From the NCBI GenBank assembly GCA_900315815.1, contig ONAS01000021.1, forward strand, positions 1-46,683: a stretch of 46,683 nucleotides of DNA, read 5' to 3'. Of this stretch, positions 24,159 to 33,709 are shown piece after piece. Source of the DNA: an uncultured Eubacteriales bacterium. GTDB lineage: Bacteria; Bacillota; Clostridia; Oscillospirales; Acutalibacteraceae. The notes below the pieces were generated by a model, which had not been told where the DNA came from, ran no database searches, and worked only from the letters and a program-made list of their open reading frames with translations. The position numbers and the translations under genes are program-made. Positions within the stretch are counted from its first letter, which is position 1, and each line of letters opens with the position of its first letter.

Positions 24159-26762
24159 ATGGCGGAGCTATCTCCGATGATGAAGCAATACTTCCAGATC
24201 AAAGAACAGAATAAAGACAGTATCCTGTTTTTCCGCCTCGGAGATTTCTACGAGATGTTCTATGATGACGCAAAGCTCGCCTCCAAGGAGCTCGAGCTGA
24301 CCCTTACCGGACGCGACTGCGGTCAGGAAGAGCGCGCCCCCATGTGCGGCGTTCCCTTCCATTCCGCGGAGAGCTATATCGCCCGATTGGTCAGCCGCGG
24401 CTACAAGGTCGCGATCTGCGAGCAGACAGAGGATCCCGCCAAGGCAAAGGGACTCGTCCGCCGCGATATCATCCGCGTCATCACTCCCGGCACCGTCATG
24501 GAGAGCTCCATGCTGGACGAGAGCCGCAACAACTACATCTGCTCGCTCTATTCCGACAAAAACTATGTCGGCATCGTGTTCTGTGATATCTCCACCGGAC
24601 AGCTGTTTGTCAGCCGCTTCAAGAGCGACTCCTCCTTTACACAGCTCAAGGATCAGCTCACCGCCTATGCCCCCAAGGAGATCCTGATCGGCGGAAGCAG
24701 CAAAAAGAACACCGTTCTCAATTCCTTTATCCGCGAAAAGCTCTCCGCCGCCGTTTCCAATCCCGACAACAACCTATACGGATTGCTGGAATGCTCGTCG
24801 CTTGTCAATCAGCAATTCTCACCCGAAAACGTCGCGAAGATCGCCGATATGCCGGAGGTCATCATCGCCCTCGGCGTACTGCTGTCCTATCTCAGGGAAA
24901 CCCAGAAAACCGGACTGGAGCGCATCGATACCATCGAGCTGTATCGCGAGGACGAGTATATGAAGCTCGACTTCAATACCCGCCGCAATCTCGAGCTGAC
25001 CCGCACGATGATGAGCAAGGAGAAAAAGCATTCGCTCCTCTGGGTGATGGACAAGACAAAGACCGCGATGGGAAAGCGCCTGATCCGCTTCTGGGTCGAG
25101 CATCCGCTGATGAATGTCACATCGATCCTCAAACGCCAGAATGCCGTCGAGGAGCTGGTGGGGGACACCGTCAACCGACTGGAGCTGACTGCCCGACTGG
25201 TCGGCATTTTCGATATCGAACGCCTGATGACCAAGATCGTCTACGGCTCCGCCAATGCGCGCGAGCTGCGTTCTCTCTGTCAGGCGCTCTCAAAGCTTCC
25301 GGAGCTGAAAGAGACCCTTTCATCCTTCGATGCAAAGCTGCTCAGACAGCTGTACAGCGATATCGACCCGCTGGAGGATATGACCTCCCTGATCGATTCG
25401 GCGATCGTCGACGATCCGCCCTTCTCCGTCCGCGAGGGAGGGCTGATCAAAGAGGGCTACTCCGCGCCGCTCGACGAGATCAAGCGGGACATGACGGATT
25501 CCACCTCACTGCTCGCGCGCATCGAGGCGGAGCAGAAGGAGCTGACCGGGATCCCGAAGCTGAAGGTCGGCTACAACCGTGTATTCGGCTACTATATCGA
25601 GGTCACCAATTCCTATAAAAACCTCGTCCCCGAGAACTATATCCGCAAGCAGACGCTTGCCAATTGTGAACGCTACATCACGCCCGAGCTGAAGGATCTC
25701 GAAAGCCGTATCCTCGGCGCGAAGGATCGGTGTGTCGCGATCGAATACGAGCTGTTCAACGACGTCCGCGAGCAGGTCGCGCTGAATCTCGACCGCATCG
25801 AGCGCTCCGCAAAGGCGATCGCCGTACTTGACGTTCTGGTATCTCTTGCCAACGTCGCCTCCGACAATCGCTACACCAAACCGGATATCACCCAGGGAAC
25901 CGCCATCCGGCTCAAGGACAGTCGTCATCCGGTGGTGGAAGCCCTGTTGAATAACGCCCTGTTCGTCCCGAACGATGTGTTCCTCGACAGCTACGACAAC
26001 CGCATCGCCATCATCACCGGACCGAACATGGCGGGCAAATCCACCTATATGCGCCAGGTCGCGCTGATCGTTCTGATGGCGCAGATGGGTTCCTTTGTCC
26101 CCGCGTCCTATGCCGAGATCGGCATGGTCGACGCGATCTTCACCCGCGTCGGCGCGTCCGACGATCTCGCCTCCGGCCAGTCGACCTTCATGGTCGAGAT
26201 GAACGAGGTCGCGAACATTGTGAAGAACGCGACCGCGAAAAGCCTGCTGATCCTTGACGAGATCGGCAGAGGCACCTCCACCTATGACGGCATGAGCATC
26301 GCCCGCGCGGTGCTGGAATATGTTGCCGATAAAAAGAAGCTCGGCGCGCGCAGTCTGTTCGCGACCCATTACCACGAGCTGACCGTGATGGAGGAGCTGC
26401 TGGACGGCGTCAAGAACTACAATATCGCTGTGAAAAAGCGCGGCGACGAGATCACCTTCCTGCGCCGCATCGTGCCGGGAGGCGCCGATGAAAGCTACGG
26501 CGTCGAGGTCGCAAAGCTGGCGGGACTGCCCGACAGCATCATCGAGCGCGCAAAGGAGATCCTGCGCGAGCTGAATACCGCCGCGCCGCAAAAGCACGCG
26601 GCTCATACGAACGATTTCCCCGCTGACGAGCCCGCTCAGCTCAGCCTGATGCCGCCGACTTCGACGGCTGTCGAGGAGAAGCTGAGGAGCGTCGATGTCA
26701 ACACTCTCACCCCGATAGAGGCGATGAACATCCTCTACGAGCTGAAAAATCTGCTGGACTGA
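24159..26762 (+). CDS. mutS: DNA mismatch repair protein MutS
   Basis: An 867-residue MutS that recognises mismatches and small loops and recruits MutL. The mismatch-reading Phe-x-Glu is Phe30-Tyr31-Glu32 in LGDFYEMF. Connector, lever and clamp domains follow. The ABC ATPase at the C-terminal end has Walker A GPNMAGKST (about residue 620), the ASDDLASGQSTFMVEM signature and Walker B LLILDEIGRGTSTYDG, with THYHELT beyond. The start at ATG 24159 has AAAGGAGTG upstream. The length matches MutS1, not MutS2. It is 60 nt upstream of mutL and likely co-transcribed with it. Confidence 0.97.
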   Translation: MAELSPMMKQYFQIKEQNKDSILFFRLGDFYEMFYDDAKLASKELELTLTGRDCGQEERAPMCGVPFHSAESYIARLVSRGYKVAICEQTEDPAKAKGLVRRDIIRVITPGTVMESSMLDESRNNYICSLYSDKNYVGIVFCDISTGQLFVSRFKSDSSFTQLKDQLTAYAPKEILIGGSSKKNTVLNSFIREKLSAAVSNPDNNLYGLLECSSLVNQQFSPENVAKIADMPEVIIALGVLLSYLRETQKTGLERIDTIELYREDEYMKLDFNTRRNLELTRTMMSKEKKHSLLWVMDKTKTAMGKRLIRFWVEHPLMNVTSILKRQNAVEELVGDTVNRLELTARLVGIFDIERLMTKIVYGSANARELRSLCQALSKLPELKETLSSFDAKLLRQLYSDIDPLEDMTSLIDSAIVDDPPFSVREGGLIKEGYSAPLDEIKRDMTDSTSLLARIEAEQKELTGIPKLKVGYNRVFGYYIEVTNSYKNLVPENYIRKQTLANCERYITPELKDLESRILGAKDRCVAIEYELFNDVREQVALNLDRIERSAKAIAVLDVLVSLANVASDNRYTKPDITQGTAIRLKDSRHPVVEALLNNALFVPNDVFLDSYDNRIAIITGPNMAGKSTYMRQVALIVLMAQMGSFVPASYAEIGMVDAIFTRVGASDDLASGQSTFMVEMNEVANIVKNATAKSLLILDEIGRGTSTYDGMSIARAVLEYVADKKKLGARSLFATHYHELTVMEELLDGVKNYNIAVKKRGDEITFLRRIVPGGADESYGVEVAKLAGLPDSIIERAKEILRELNTAAPQKHAAHTNDFPADEPAQLSLMPPTSTAVEEKLRSVDVNTLTPIEAMNILYELKNLLD

Positions 26763-26822
26763 CGCTGATGACCGTTTTCGCGCCGTTCCGCTGAAAACCA
26801 ATACCGAAAAAGGAGGAATACC

Positions 26823-28799
26823 ATGGGCAGAATCAATATACTTGACAAGCACGTCGCGGAGCTGATCGCCGCCGGCGAGGTCGTCGAGCGCCCTTCCTCC
26901 GTTATCAAAGAACTGGTCGAGAATTCTATCGACGCAGGCGCGACCGCGATCACCGTTGAGATCAAAAACGGCGGTGTGACCTTTATGCGCGTTGCCGACA
27001 ACGGCTGCGGCATCCTGCGCGAGGACATCCGTCCCGCGTTCGTCCGCCACGCGACCTCCAAGGTGCGTCTTGAGGACGACCTTGACGCGATCGCGACACT
27101 CGGCTTCCGCGGCGAGGCGCTGGCGTCCGTTTCCTCCGTTTCTCACCTGGAGCTGATCACCAAGGCGCGCGAGGAAGCCGTCGGCACCCGCTATCTGATC
27201 GACGGCGGCGAGGAGATCTCCCTGACTGACGTCGGCTGTCCCGACGGCACGACCTTTATCATCCGCGACCTGTTCTACAACGTTCCCGCCCGCATGAAAT
27301 TCCTCAAAACCGACATGGCGGAGGGCAACGCCGTTTCCAATGTGATCGATAAGATCGCGCTCTCTCATCCCGAGATCGCGTTTACCTATATCCGCGACCA
27401 GAAGCAGGCGCTCCGTACCTCGGGCGACGGCAAACTGCTGTCGGCGATCTACGCCGTCTACGGCAGAGAATTTGCCAATTCCCTGATCCCGGTCGACTAC
27501 ACGCTCGGCGGCATCCGCGTATCCGGCTACATCAGCCGTCCGGAAAATGCCCGCCCCAACCGCAACATGCAGAACTTCTTCATCAACAACCGCTATGTGA
27601 TCTCCAGGACAGCCATGGCGGCGATCTCCGAAGCCTGCAAGGGCTCTGTGATGGTCGGCAAATTCCCGTCCTGCGTGCTGAATATCGAAATGTCCTACAA
27701 CGCGGTCGACGTCAACGTCCACCCGACCAAGCTCGAGGTTCGCTTTGTCAACGAGCGGCCCGTGTTCGACGCGGTGTACCACGCTGTCAAGACCGCTCTG
27801 ATGAACGGCGAACAGCGGATCGAAGCCTCCTTTTCCAAGCCCAAGCCCGCGGTGCGCGTCAATCCCTTCGAACTGGCGCAGAAGGTATTCCGCGAGCGCG
27901 ACGAGGAGCAGAAGTCCGCTCCGCAGAAGCCTTTGAAAAAACAGCCCCTGCACGATGACGCCGACGAGCTGCTGCGGCTGCTCGACGAGCCTTCTCCCGC
28001 TGAAAAGAAGCCGGCTGGGGACGCTGTGACGCTTGCCGATCCCGACCCCGTTTCCGAGCGCTACAAGGCGCATATCGCGTCAAAAGATCCCGAGACGCCC
28101 AAAATCACCGAGACGCCCAAAATCACCGAGGCGCCCGCTGAGGCAGTCCGAGCGGAAGCGCCGGATGAAACCGAAAAGCCGGACGAACCTGTATCTTCCT
28201 GTGAACCCGCGCCGCTGATCGAAACCGACGACAACGCTTATCGCTATATCGGCGAGGCGTTCAGAACCTATATCATCATCGAGAAAAATCCCCGCGAGCT
28301 GCTGCTGATCGACAAGCACGCCGCCCACGAGCGGATCATCTACGAAAAGCTCAAAAGGGAAAAGGGAAGCGGTTATTCTCAGCTGCTCCTGACGCCCGTC
28401 ACCGTAACGCTGAACAAGCTTGATTACAACGCCGTGCTGTCAGAGCCTGAGGTGTTCACACAGGCAGGCTTTGAGATCGACGATTTCGGGAGCGGAACGA
28501 TCATCGTCCGCGCCGCTCCCCAATATCTGCCGCTCGAGGATATCGAGTCGTCCGTCATCGAGATGGCGGGGTATCTCAGCGAGCACAAAAAGGAGATCCG
28601 CTCCGAAAAAATGGACTGGATCTATCACAATGTTTCCTGCCGCGCGGCGATCAAGGGCGGCAACACCAGCACCGACGAGGAGCTGATCGCCCTTGCGAAG
28701 CAGGTGGAGGACGAGGACGTCCGCCACTGTCCCCACGGCAGACCCGTTTGTATCATCATCAAAAAACACGAGCTGGAACGCCAGTTCGGAAGAGTCTGA
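26823..28799 (+). CDS. mutL: DNA mismatch repair endonuclease MutL
   Basis: A 658-residue MutL. The GHKL ATPase domain (1-330) has [20 protein letters not shown] with catalytic Glu30 and Asn34, DNGCGI and [10 protein letters not shown] variable linker (about 340-465) contains a perfect 18-bp tandem repeat encoding ETPKIT twice. The C-terminal domain carries [12 protein letters not shown] (about 497-508), which corresponds to the nuclease motif DQHA-x2-E-x4-E with Lys for Gln, plus SCRAAIK, CPHGRP and the terminal FGR. This suggests an active nicking MutL, as expected where mutH is absent. ATG 26823 has AAGGAGGAA upstream. Confidence 0.97.
   Translation: MGRINILDKHVAELIAAGEVVERPSSVIKELVENSIDAGATAITVEIKNGGVTFMRVADNGCGILREDIRPAFVRHATSKVRLEDDLDAIATLGFRGEALASVSSVSHLELITKAREEAVGTRYLIDGGEEISLTDVGCPDGTTFIIRDLFYNVPARMKFLKTDMAEGNAVSNVIDKIALSHPEIAFTYIRDQKQALRTSGDGKLLSAIYAVYGREFANSLIPVDYTLGGIRVSGYISRPENARPNRNMQNFFINNRYVISRTAMAAISEACKGSVMVGKFPSCVLNIEMSYNAVDVNVHPTKLEVRFVNERPVFDAVYHAVKTALMNGEQRIEASFSKPKPAVRVNPFELAQKVFRERDEEQKSAPQKPLKKQPLHDDADELLRLLDEPSPAEKKPAGDAVTLADPDPVSERYKAHIASKDPETPKITETPKITEAPAEAVRAEAPDETEKPDEPVSSCEPAPLIETDDNAYRYIGEAFRTYIIIEKNPRELLLIDKHAAHERIIYEKLKREKGSGYSQLLLTPVTVTLNKLDYNAVLSEPEVFTQAGFEIDDFGSGTIIVRAAPQYLPLEDIESSVIEMAGYLSEHKKEIRSEKMDWIYHNVSCRAAIKGGNTSTDEELIALAKQVEDEDVRHCPHGRPVCIIIKKHELERQFGRV
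28092..28127 (+). repeat. Perfect 18-bp tandem duplication in the mutL linker
   Basis: Two identical 18-bp units (28092-28109 and 28110-28127) encode Glu-Thr-Pro-Lys-Ile-Thr twice, followed by a partial third unit beginning GAGGCGCCC. A change in copy number would keep the reading frame. Confidence 0.95.
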
Positions 28800-28800
28800 T

Positions 28801-29636
28801 ATGAGGAATAACCATGTTGTCGCGGTCGTCGGACCCACCGCGTCCGGAAAGACCGCTCTTGCCGTCGAACTGGCGCTGCGGCTGAACGGAGAGATCATCT
28901 CCGCCGATTCCATGTTGCCCGCTTCTGCGAGCTGGCACACCCGATCATCGCCGATATCCGCGGCAGAGGGAAGCTGCCGATCGTCGCGGGAGGTACCGGA
29001 CTGTATATCGACTCCCTGCTCGGCAATACCGCGTTTACCGAGATCGAGGCCGACCCTGAACTTCGGGAGGCATTACAGCGTGAGCTGGACGAAAAGGGCG
29101 TCGACGCGATGTTGGAGCAGATCCGCGCCTTTGACCCGAAATCCGCCGAACGTCTGTCCGTCGGCAGAAATCCCAAGCGCATCCTCCGCTGTATCGAGGT
29201 CTACCGCACCGCGGGCAAGACCCAGACCGAGCTCAACGCCCTGCAGACAGCCGCTGAGTCGCCGTATACGGTCACGAAGATCGGACTGACCGCCGCCGAC
29301 CGAGAGGTGCTCTATGAGCGCATCAACCGCCGTGTGGACGTTATGCTCGCCGACGGACTGCTCGACGAGGCGCGCGCCTTTTACAGCGCCGCTTCCGGAC
29401 AGACTGCCTGCGCCGCGATCGGCTACAAGGAACTGCTGCCGTATCTCAACGGCGAGCTGACGCTCGAAGAATGCGTGGAAAACCTCAAGCGCGCCACCCG
29501 CCGTTACGCCAAGCGTCAGCTGACGTGGTTCAGGCGGGATCCGCTGATCCACTGGTTTGAAATCGACCGCCTGAGCTTTGAGGACATCCTCACCTCGGCG
29601 CTGAATATCATCAATAAGGACTGCAGCTATGACTAA
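28801..29636 (+). pseudogene. miaA: tRNA dimethylallyltransferase MiaA, frameshifted by internal deletion
   Basis: MiaA adds a dimethylallyl group to A37 of tRNA. The first 38 codons (28801-28914) are normal and include the P-loop GPTASGKT and end IISADSM. At the next base the frame changes. The rest, from 28917 to the stop at 29634-29636, matches MiaA in another frame: [28 protein letters not shown]-like AAIGYKELLPYL and AKRQLTWFRRDPL. The segment normally between, QVYxGMDIGTAKP through PHHLID to about FSV, is missing, roughly 37 codons or 110 bp. That region binds substrate and tRNA. No alternative start rescues the second part before 29109. It could be a true loss or an assembly error. Confidence 0.85.
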
Positions 29637-30939
29637 GTCAGAAACCCGTAAAACAATCACAAAACGAATCCTGATCGGCATCGGTATCGCTCTGGTGCTG
29701 GCGTATATCGTTTTCCTGTTCGTCACCACGAACTTTTTAGGCTCGAACAATATCTCCACCGAGATCACCTATCGATCCACCGCCGAGGATATCGTCAAAA
29801 CCACCGGTCTGGTCGTCCGCGACGAGGAATACGTCAACGCGAACGCCTCCGGCATCCTTGTCTACGACGTCTCGGACGGCGACAAGGTGACCGGCGGCGA
29901 GTCTATCGCCACGGTGTACAACAACGAGCAGGACGTTGCCGCTCTGCGCCGGATCGAGGAGATCGACGAAAAGATCGCGTTCCTCCAATCCCTCGGCGGC
30001 GCCTCCAATACTATCAACGTCGGCATCGATACCGTCAACAGCCAGCTCAACGACAAGCTGATCTATCTGGAAAAGCAGATCAACGCCCGCGCTTACGATA
30101 ACATCGGCGCGGCAGAGGACGATCTGATGACCTCGATCTACCGCAAGCAGATGATCACCGGTCAGCAGGGCAGCTTTGACGACAAGATCGCCGCCCTCGA
30201 GGCAGAGCGCAGTACCCTGCAGGCGTCGACCGGAAAGCCCGCCGGCTCTGTGAAATCCGATGCCTCCGGCTATTTTGTCAGCACTGTGGACGGCTATGAA
30301 AAATCGCTCGACGTCAGCAAGATCGACCGCATGACCTATGATGATCTGGATAATATCGAGCCTTCCTCTGCGGATAATCCCGCCTGCATCGGTAAGATCA
30401 TCAAGGGCGTCAACTGGTATCTTGTCTGTCCGGTGACCGCTGACGAGGCGGCAAATATCAGCCGCAACAGCGGCTCCATCTCCGTGCGCATGCCTTACGC
30501 GCTGTCCCAGGATATCCCCGCGAAGCTCCATTCCGTCAACCAGTCGGCAGATTCCGACCACACTATCGTCGTCCTGCAGTGCAACTATATGAACAGCGAT
30601 ATCTCCCATGTCCGCAAGGAACCGATCGAGATCGTCGTCAATACCTACGAGGGTCTGAAAATCAGCAAAAAGGCGCTCCACGACGACGAGGTATCGCGTA
30701 CCGTCACCGATGATAACGGTACGGAAAGGACCGAGACCGCAACCGTACAGGGCGTGTATGTCGAGTACGGCAACGAGCTGGTGTTCCGTCAGGTGGATAT
30801 CACCTTCTCCGGCGACGATTATATCATCTGCAACGAAAATCCCGCCGAAGGCGTGCTGTTCAACGGCTCGACGGTAACGCTTTACGATAAGGTAGTAACA
30901 GAAGGAGGAGACCTCTTCAATGGCAAGCTCATTCAGTGA
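29629..30939 (+). CDS. HlyD-like membrane-anchored adaptor protein
   Basis: A 436-residue protein with a basic N-terminus and a single transmembrane helix (about residues 14-33); the remainder would lie outside the membrane. A half-lipoyl-like segment (NASGILVYDVSDGDKVTGGE, about 73-92) is followed by a probable coiled coil (roughly 105-200) and beta-rich C-terminal domains (VNTYEGLKISKKAL, ITFSGDDYIICNENPAEGV). This is the plan of membrane-fusion adaptors, but no ABC transporter gene is adjacent. It overlaps the end of miaA by 8 nt and yggS by 20 nt. Similar proteins are known in Clostridia next to yggS-sepF, so a cell-envelope or division role is possible; that is inference. Confidence 0.75.
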   Translation: MTKSETRKTITKRILIGIGIALVLAYIVFLFVTTNFLGSNNISTEITYRSTAEDIVKTTGLVVRDEEYVNANASGILVYDVSDGDKVTGGESIATVYNNEQDVAALRRIEEIDEKIAFLQSLGGASNTINVGIDTVNSQLNDKLIYLEKQINARAYDNIGAAEDDLMTSIYRKQMITGQQGSFDDKIAALEAERSTLQASTGKPAGSVKSDASGYFVSTVDGYEKSLDVSKIDRMTYDDLDNIEPSSADNPACIGKIIKGVNWYLVCPVTADEAANISRNSGSISVRMPYALSQDIPAKLHSVNQSADSDHTIVVLQCNYMNSDISHVRKEPIEIVVNTYEGLKISKKALHDDEVSRTVTDDNGTERTETATVQGVYVEYGNELVFRQVDITFSGDDYIICNENPAEGVLFNGSTVTLYDKVVTEGGDLFNGKLIQ

Positions 30940-31630
30940 CGTTGAATACAATTACCGCACGATCTGCGAGAACATCGCCCGTGCGGCTCAGTCTGTCGGC
31001 AAGACAGCCGACGATATCATCTTTCTGGCGGCGACCAAGACCGTCGACGCGCCGACCATCAATCACGCGATCTCTTTGGGGCTGAGCTATATCGGCGAAA
31101 ACCGCGTGCAGGAGCTCCTCTCCAAATATGACGACTACGATCTCGATCACGCATCGCTCCAGTTTATCGGTCACCTCCAGACCAACAAGGTGCGCCAACT
31201 GGTCGGCAAGGTCGATATGATCCAGTCCGTCGATTCCGTCAGGCTCGCGCGTGAGATCTCCCGCTGCAGTGAAAAGCTGGGCGTTTCCACCGATATTCTG
31301 GTGGAGGTCAATATCGGCCGCGAAGAAAACAAGTCCGGCGTCATGCCCGAACAGCTGACGGAACTTCTCGATGAAATCCGCGAAATCCCGTCGATTAAGG
31401 TGCGCGGATTGATGTCGATACCGCCGATTTGTGAAAATGCACAAGAAATTTGTAAATTTTTTGATAATATGCGGCATATCTTCCTTGACATTAGGGCCAA
31501 AAAAATAGATAATATATCTATGGATGTATTGTCGATGGGTATGTCCGATGATTATGAAGAAGCGATCAAATGCGGCGCTACGATGGTCAGGGTCGGATCG
31601 GCTCTGTTCGGCGCGCGCAATTATCAATAA
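30920..31630 (+). CDS. yggS: YggS-family pyridoxal phosphate homeostasis protein
   Basis: A 236-residue PLP-binding TIM-barrel protein (YlmE in Bacillus). The cofactor lysine is Lys40 in LAATKTVDA; other family motifs are IGENRVQEL, FIGHLQTNKVR and LSMGMSDDYEEAI, with GSALFGAR near the end. It controls vitamin B6 pools and affects amino-acid metabolism rather than acting as a classical enzyme. ATG 30920 is preceded by AAGGAGGAGA inside the end of the adaptor gene, overlapping it by 20 nt. It precedes sepF, as ylmE does in Firmicutes. Confidence 0.95.
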   Translation: MASSFSDVEYNYRTICENIARAAQSVGKTADDIIFLAATKTVDAPTINHAISLGLSYIGENRVQELLSKYDDYDLDHASLQFIGHLQTNKVRQLVGKVDMIQSVDSVRLAREISRCSEKLGVSTDILVEVNIGREENKSGVMPEQLTELLDEIREIPSIKVRGLMSIPPICENAQEICKFFDNMRHIFLDIRAKKIDNISMDVLSMGMSDDYEEAIKCGATMVRVGSALFGARNYQ

Positions 31631-31781
31631 GGCCCAATCGACGATCGGGCTGTCTGTGCGGCAGCCCCGGAAAATGGATGATCTATGAGCGTGACATGCG
31701 TCGCGTATACAGCCGAATCGGAATATATCAGGTCAAATGTGACTTTCAGGAAATATCAAATCAAAAACGGAGGAAACTGAA

Positions 31782-32273
31782 ATGGCAGGATTTGTAGACA
31801 AGTTTAAGCGTATGTGGGACGCGCCCGACGACGAGTACGAGTATAACGAGTACGGATATTCGGACGCCCCTGAGGAAGAGCCGGAGCCGACCGAGCGCCG
31901 CTCCTCTTCCAGATATGACGATTTCGACGACGCACCGCCGGTACGCGAATCTTCGCGCCGCAGCAACAAGGTCGTCAACATCAGCGCGACCGCAAAGCTT
32001 TCCGTTGCCCTGTTCAAGCCCGAGCGCTTCGGTGAGGAGACCCGCAATATCGCGGACGAGCTGATCAAGACCCACACCGTTGTTCTCAACCTTGAAAACA
32101 CCAACAAGGATATGGCGCGCCGCATCATCGATTTTCTGTCCGGCGTCGCTTATGCCAACCGCGGCAAGATCAAAAAGGTTGCCACCTCGACCTTCATCAT
32201 TATCCCCAACAACGTCGACCTGACCGGCGACGATCTGCTGGATGAGCTCGAGCACAGCGGCGTATATTTCTGA
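31782..32273 (+). CDS. sepF: Cell division protein SepF
   Basis: A 163-residue FtsZ-binding protein that bundles FtsZ filaments and tethers the Z-ring to the membrane. The N-terminal amphipathic anchor begins MAGFVDKFKRMWD, followed by an acidic, Tyr-rich linker (about 15-62). The conserved core starts near residue 72 with LFKPERFGE and contains HTVVLNLENTNKDMARRIID and FLSGVAYANRG. ATG 31782 has GGAGG upstream. The 151-nt gap from yggS has an imperfect hairpin near 31631-31650 but no certain promoter. It overlaps ylmH by 1 nt. Confidence 0.96.
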   Translation: MAGFVDKFKRMWDAPDDEYEYNEYGYSDAPEEEPEPTERRSSSRYDDFDDAPPVRESSRRSNKVVNISATAKLSVALFKPERFGEETRNIADELIKTHTVVLNLENTNKDMARRIIDFLSGVAYANRGKIKKVATSTFIIIPNNVDLTGDDLLDELEHSGVYF

Positions 32274-33019
32274 TGCCCGCAGGCGCTGCGCAAACCGCCG
32301 GGGACAGGCTTCTGCTGTCCAGAGCATACGACGCGATCGAGCTGTCCGAGCGCACCTCATCGCCTCGCTTTCTCGGCTTTCTCAATGAGCACGAGCTGTC
32401 GTTCCTCAAGGCGAATATCTCCCCGAAGCGGGACGTCAGCTATTTTGGCGGCTATCCTGACGCCGTCCGTCTGATGATGGGCGCGGGCGCCGAGGAATAC
32501 AGCTTTCCGATCACCGCGCTGGAGTTTTCCTACAAGCAGGAGTTCGATCTGCGCCACCGCGATTTTTTGGGCGCTCTGATGGCTCTGGGCCTGCGCAGGG
32601 ATACCCTCGGCGATATCCTGTGCGAGCCGGGGCGTGCCGTCGTGTTTGTCCGCGACGACGTAGCGGAGTATGTGCTTTCTCAGGTCGATAAGATCGGCAG
32701 GGTAGGGGTCAAGGTCGGCTATGCCGATCTCACCGCGCTCCCCGTGCCAGACGACGTCGAGGAGCAGGTCTTTACCTTAAGCTCTCTGCGGCTGGATGCT
32801 TTCGTCGCCGCAGCCACAGGTCTGTCGCGTGAAAAAGCCGCGCGGCTGATCAAATCCGAACTGGTCACGGTTGACCATGTGATCAAAACCGATGTGTCCG
32901 CTCAGCTGTATGAGGGTGCGACCGTCACCATCCGCAAATACGGTAAATTTGTTTTGTCAGCAAGCCTCGGACTCTCCCGCAAGGGCAGACTGCGAGTATC
33001 TGTCAAACGTTTTAGATAG
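32273..33019 (+). CDS. ylmH: YlmH-like S4-domain RNA-binding protein
   Basis: A 248-residue protein of the YlmH family. The N-terminal part has FLNEHELSFLKA and the YFGGYPDAVRLMMG segment; the C-terminal S4 domain (about 182-245) includes SLRLDAFVAAATGLSREKAA and a Lys/Arg-rich end. In Bacillus, YlmH binds ribosomes and helps rescue stalled translation; that is family knowledge. The start ATG shares its first base with the sepF TGA (TGATG), a translational coupling signal. It lies between sepF and divIVA, as in Bacillus. Confidence 0.93.
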   Translation: MPAGAAQTAGDRLLLSRAYDAIELSERTSSPRFLGFLNEHELSFLKANISPKRDVSYFGGYPDAVRLMMGAGAEEYSFPITALEFSYKQEFDLRHRDFLGALMALGLRRDTLGDILCEPGRAVVFVRDDVAEYVLSQVDKIGRVGVKVGYADLTALPVPDDVEEQVFTLSSLRLDAFVAAATGLSREKAARLIKSELVTVDHVIKTDVSAQLYEGATVTIRKYGKFVLSASLGLSRKGRLRVSVKRFR

Positions 33020-33031
33020 GAGTGCAAGATT

Positions 33032-33709
33032 ATGTTAAGTATCGAAGAGATCAAGAATGTCAAATTCCACAAAGCAGGCAAGGGCTACGACGTTGATGAT
33101 GTAGAGGCTTTTATCGAGGATGTCATTTCGACAATCGAGCAGCTGCAGGGGGAAAAGAACGAGCTGGTCAGAAAGATGGGTATTCTCGCCAAGAAGATCG
33201 AGCAGTACCGCGAGGACGAGGAAACCGTCCGCAACGCGCTGATCACATCTCAGAAGCTGTCCGATAACACGCTGAAGGAAGCCAACAATAAAGCGTCCTA
33301 TATCATCAGATCCGCCGAAAAGAAGAGCCGCGCGATCCTGACCGAGGCCGAAATGGCGACCGAGCGTGAAAAGGATAAGTTCGAAGCGCTCCATTCCGAA
33401 ACCGCTAAGCTCCGCCGCGAGCTTATCTCGCTGTACAAAAAGCACCTCGCAATGGTCGAAGAGCTCCCCACCGAGGAGGACGTCAAGGCAAAGCGCGCCG
33501 AGCTGGATGAAAAGTATCCCTTCGAGCCGATCGAGAACCTCATTCCCGAGAGCGAAGCCGACAATATGGACGTAGAGGAAGAAATGGTCAAGAAAGCCGA
33601 TCCCAAGCCCGTTGTCGATGAGCCCACTGTCCGCGTTGACGTCAAGCGCGACCATCATTCCGACAAGTTCTCCGGACTCAAATTCGGCGACAATTACGAC
33701 GTAGAGTAA
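33032..33709 (+). CDS. divIVA: DivIVA-family cell-pole/septum protein
   Basis: A 225-residue DivIVA homologue. The N-terminal lipid-binding domain (1-40) contains KGYDVDDVEAFIEDV. A long coiled coil occupies about residues 32-150 (STIEQLQGEKNELVRK ... LHSETAKLRRELISLYKKH). The C-terminal 70 residues are acidic and probably disordered, ending FSGLKFGDNYDVE. DivIVA marks negatively curved membrane at septa and poles and recruits partner proteins. ATG 33032 follows AGGAGTG. It closes the yggS-sepF-ylmH-divIVA series. Confidence 0.95.
   Translation: MLSIEEIKNVKFHKAGKGYDVDDVEAFIEDVISTIEQLQGEKNELVRKMGILAKKIEQYREDEETVRNALITSQKLSDNTLKEANNKASYIIRSAEKKSRAILTEAEMATEREKDKFEALHSETAKLRRELISLYKKHLAMVEELPTEEDVKAKRAELDEKYPFEPIENLIPESEADNMDVEEEMVKKADPKPVVDEPTVRVDVKRDHHSDKFSGLKFGDNYDVE

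Noticed and set aside
25506..28073. Minus-strand open frame of 855 codons opposite mutS/mutL
   Set aside because: It mirrors two certain genes; its translation is compositionally odd (rich in His, Gly, Asp, Val), lacks known motifs and has no ribosome binding site. Long antisense frames are expected in GC-rich codon usage.
28801..29289. The 5' frame of miaA read through to 29289 as a novel protein
   Set aside because: After codon 38 the translation becomes Ser/Arg/Pro-rich nonsense while the MiaA sequence continues in another frame.
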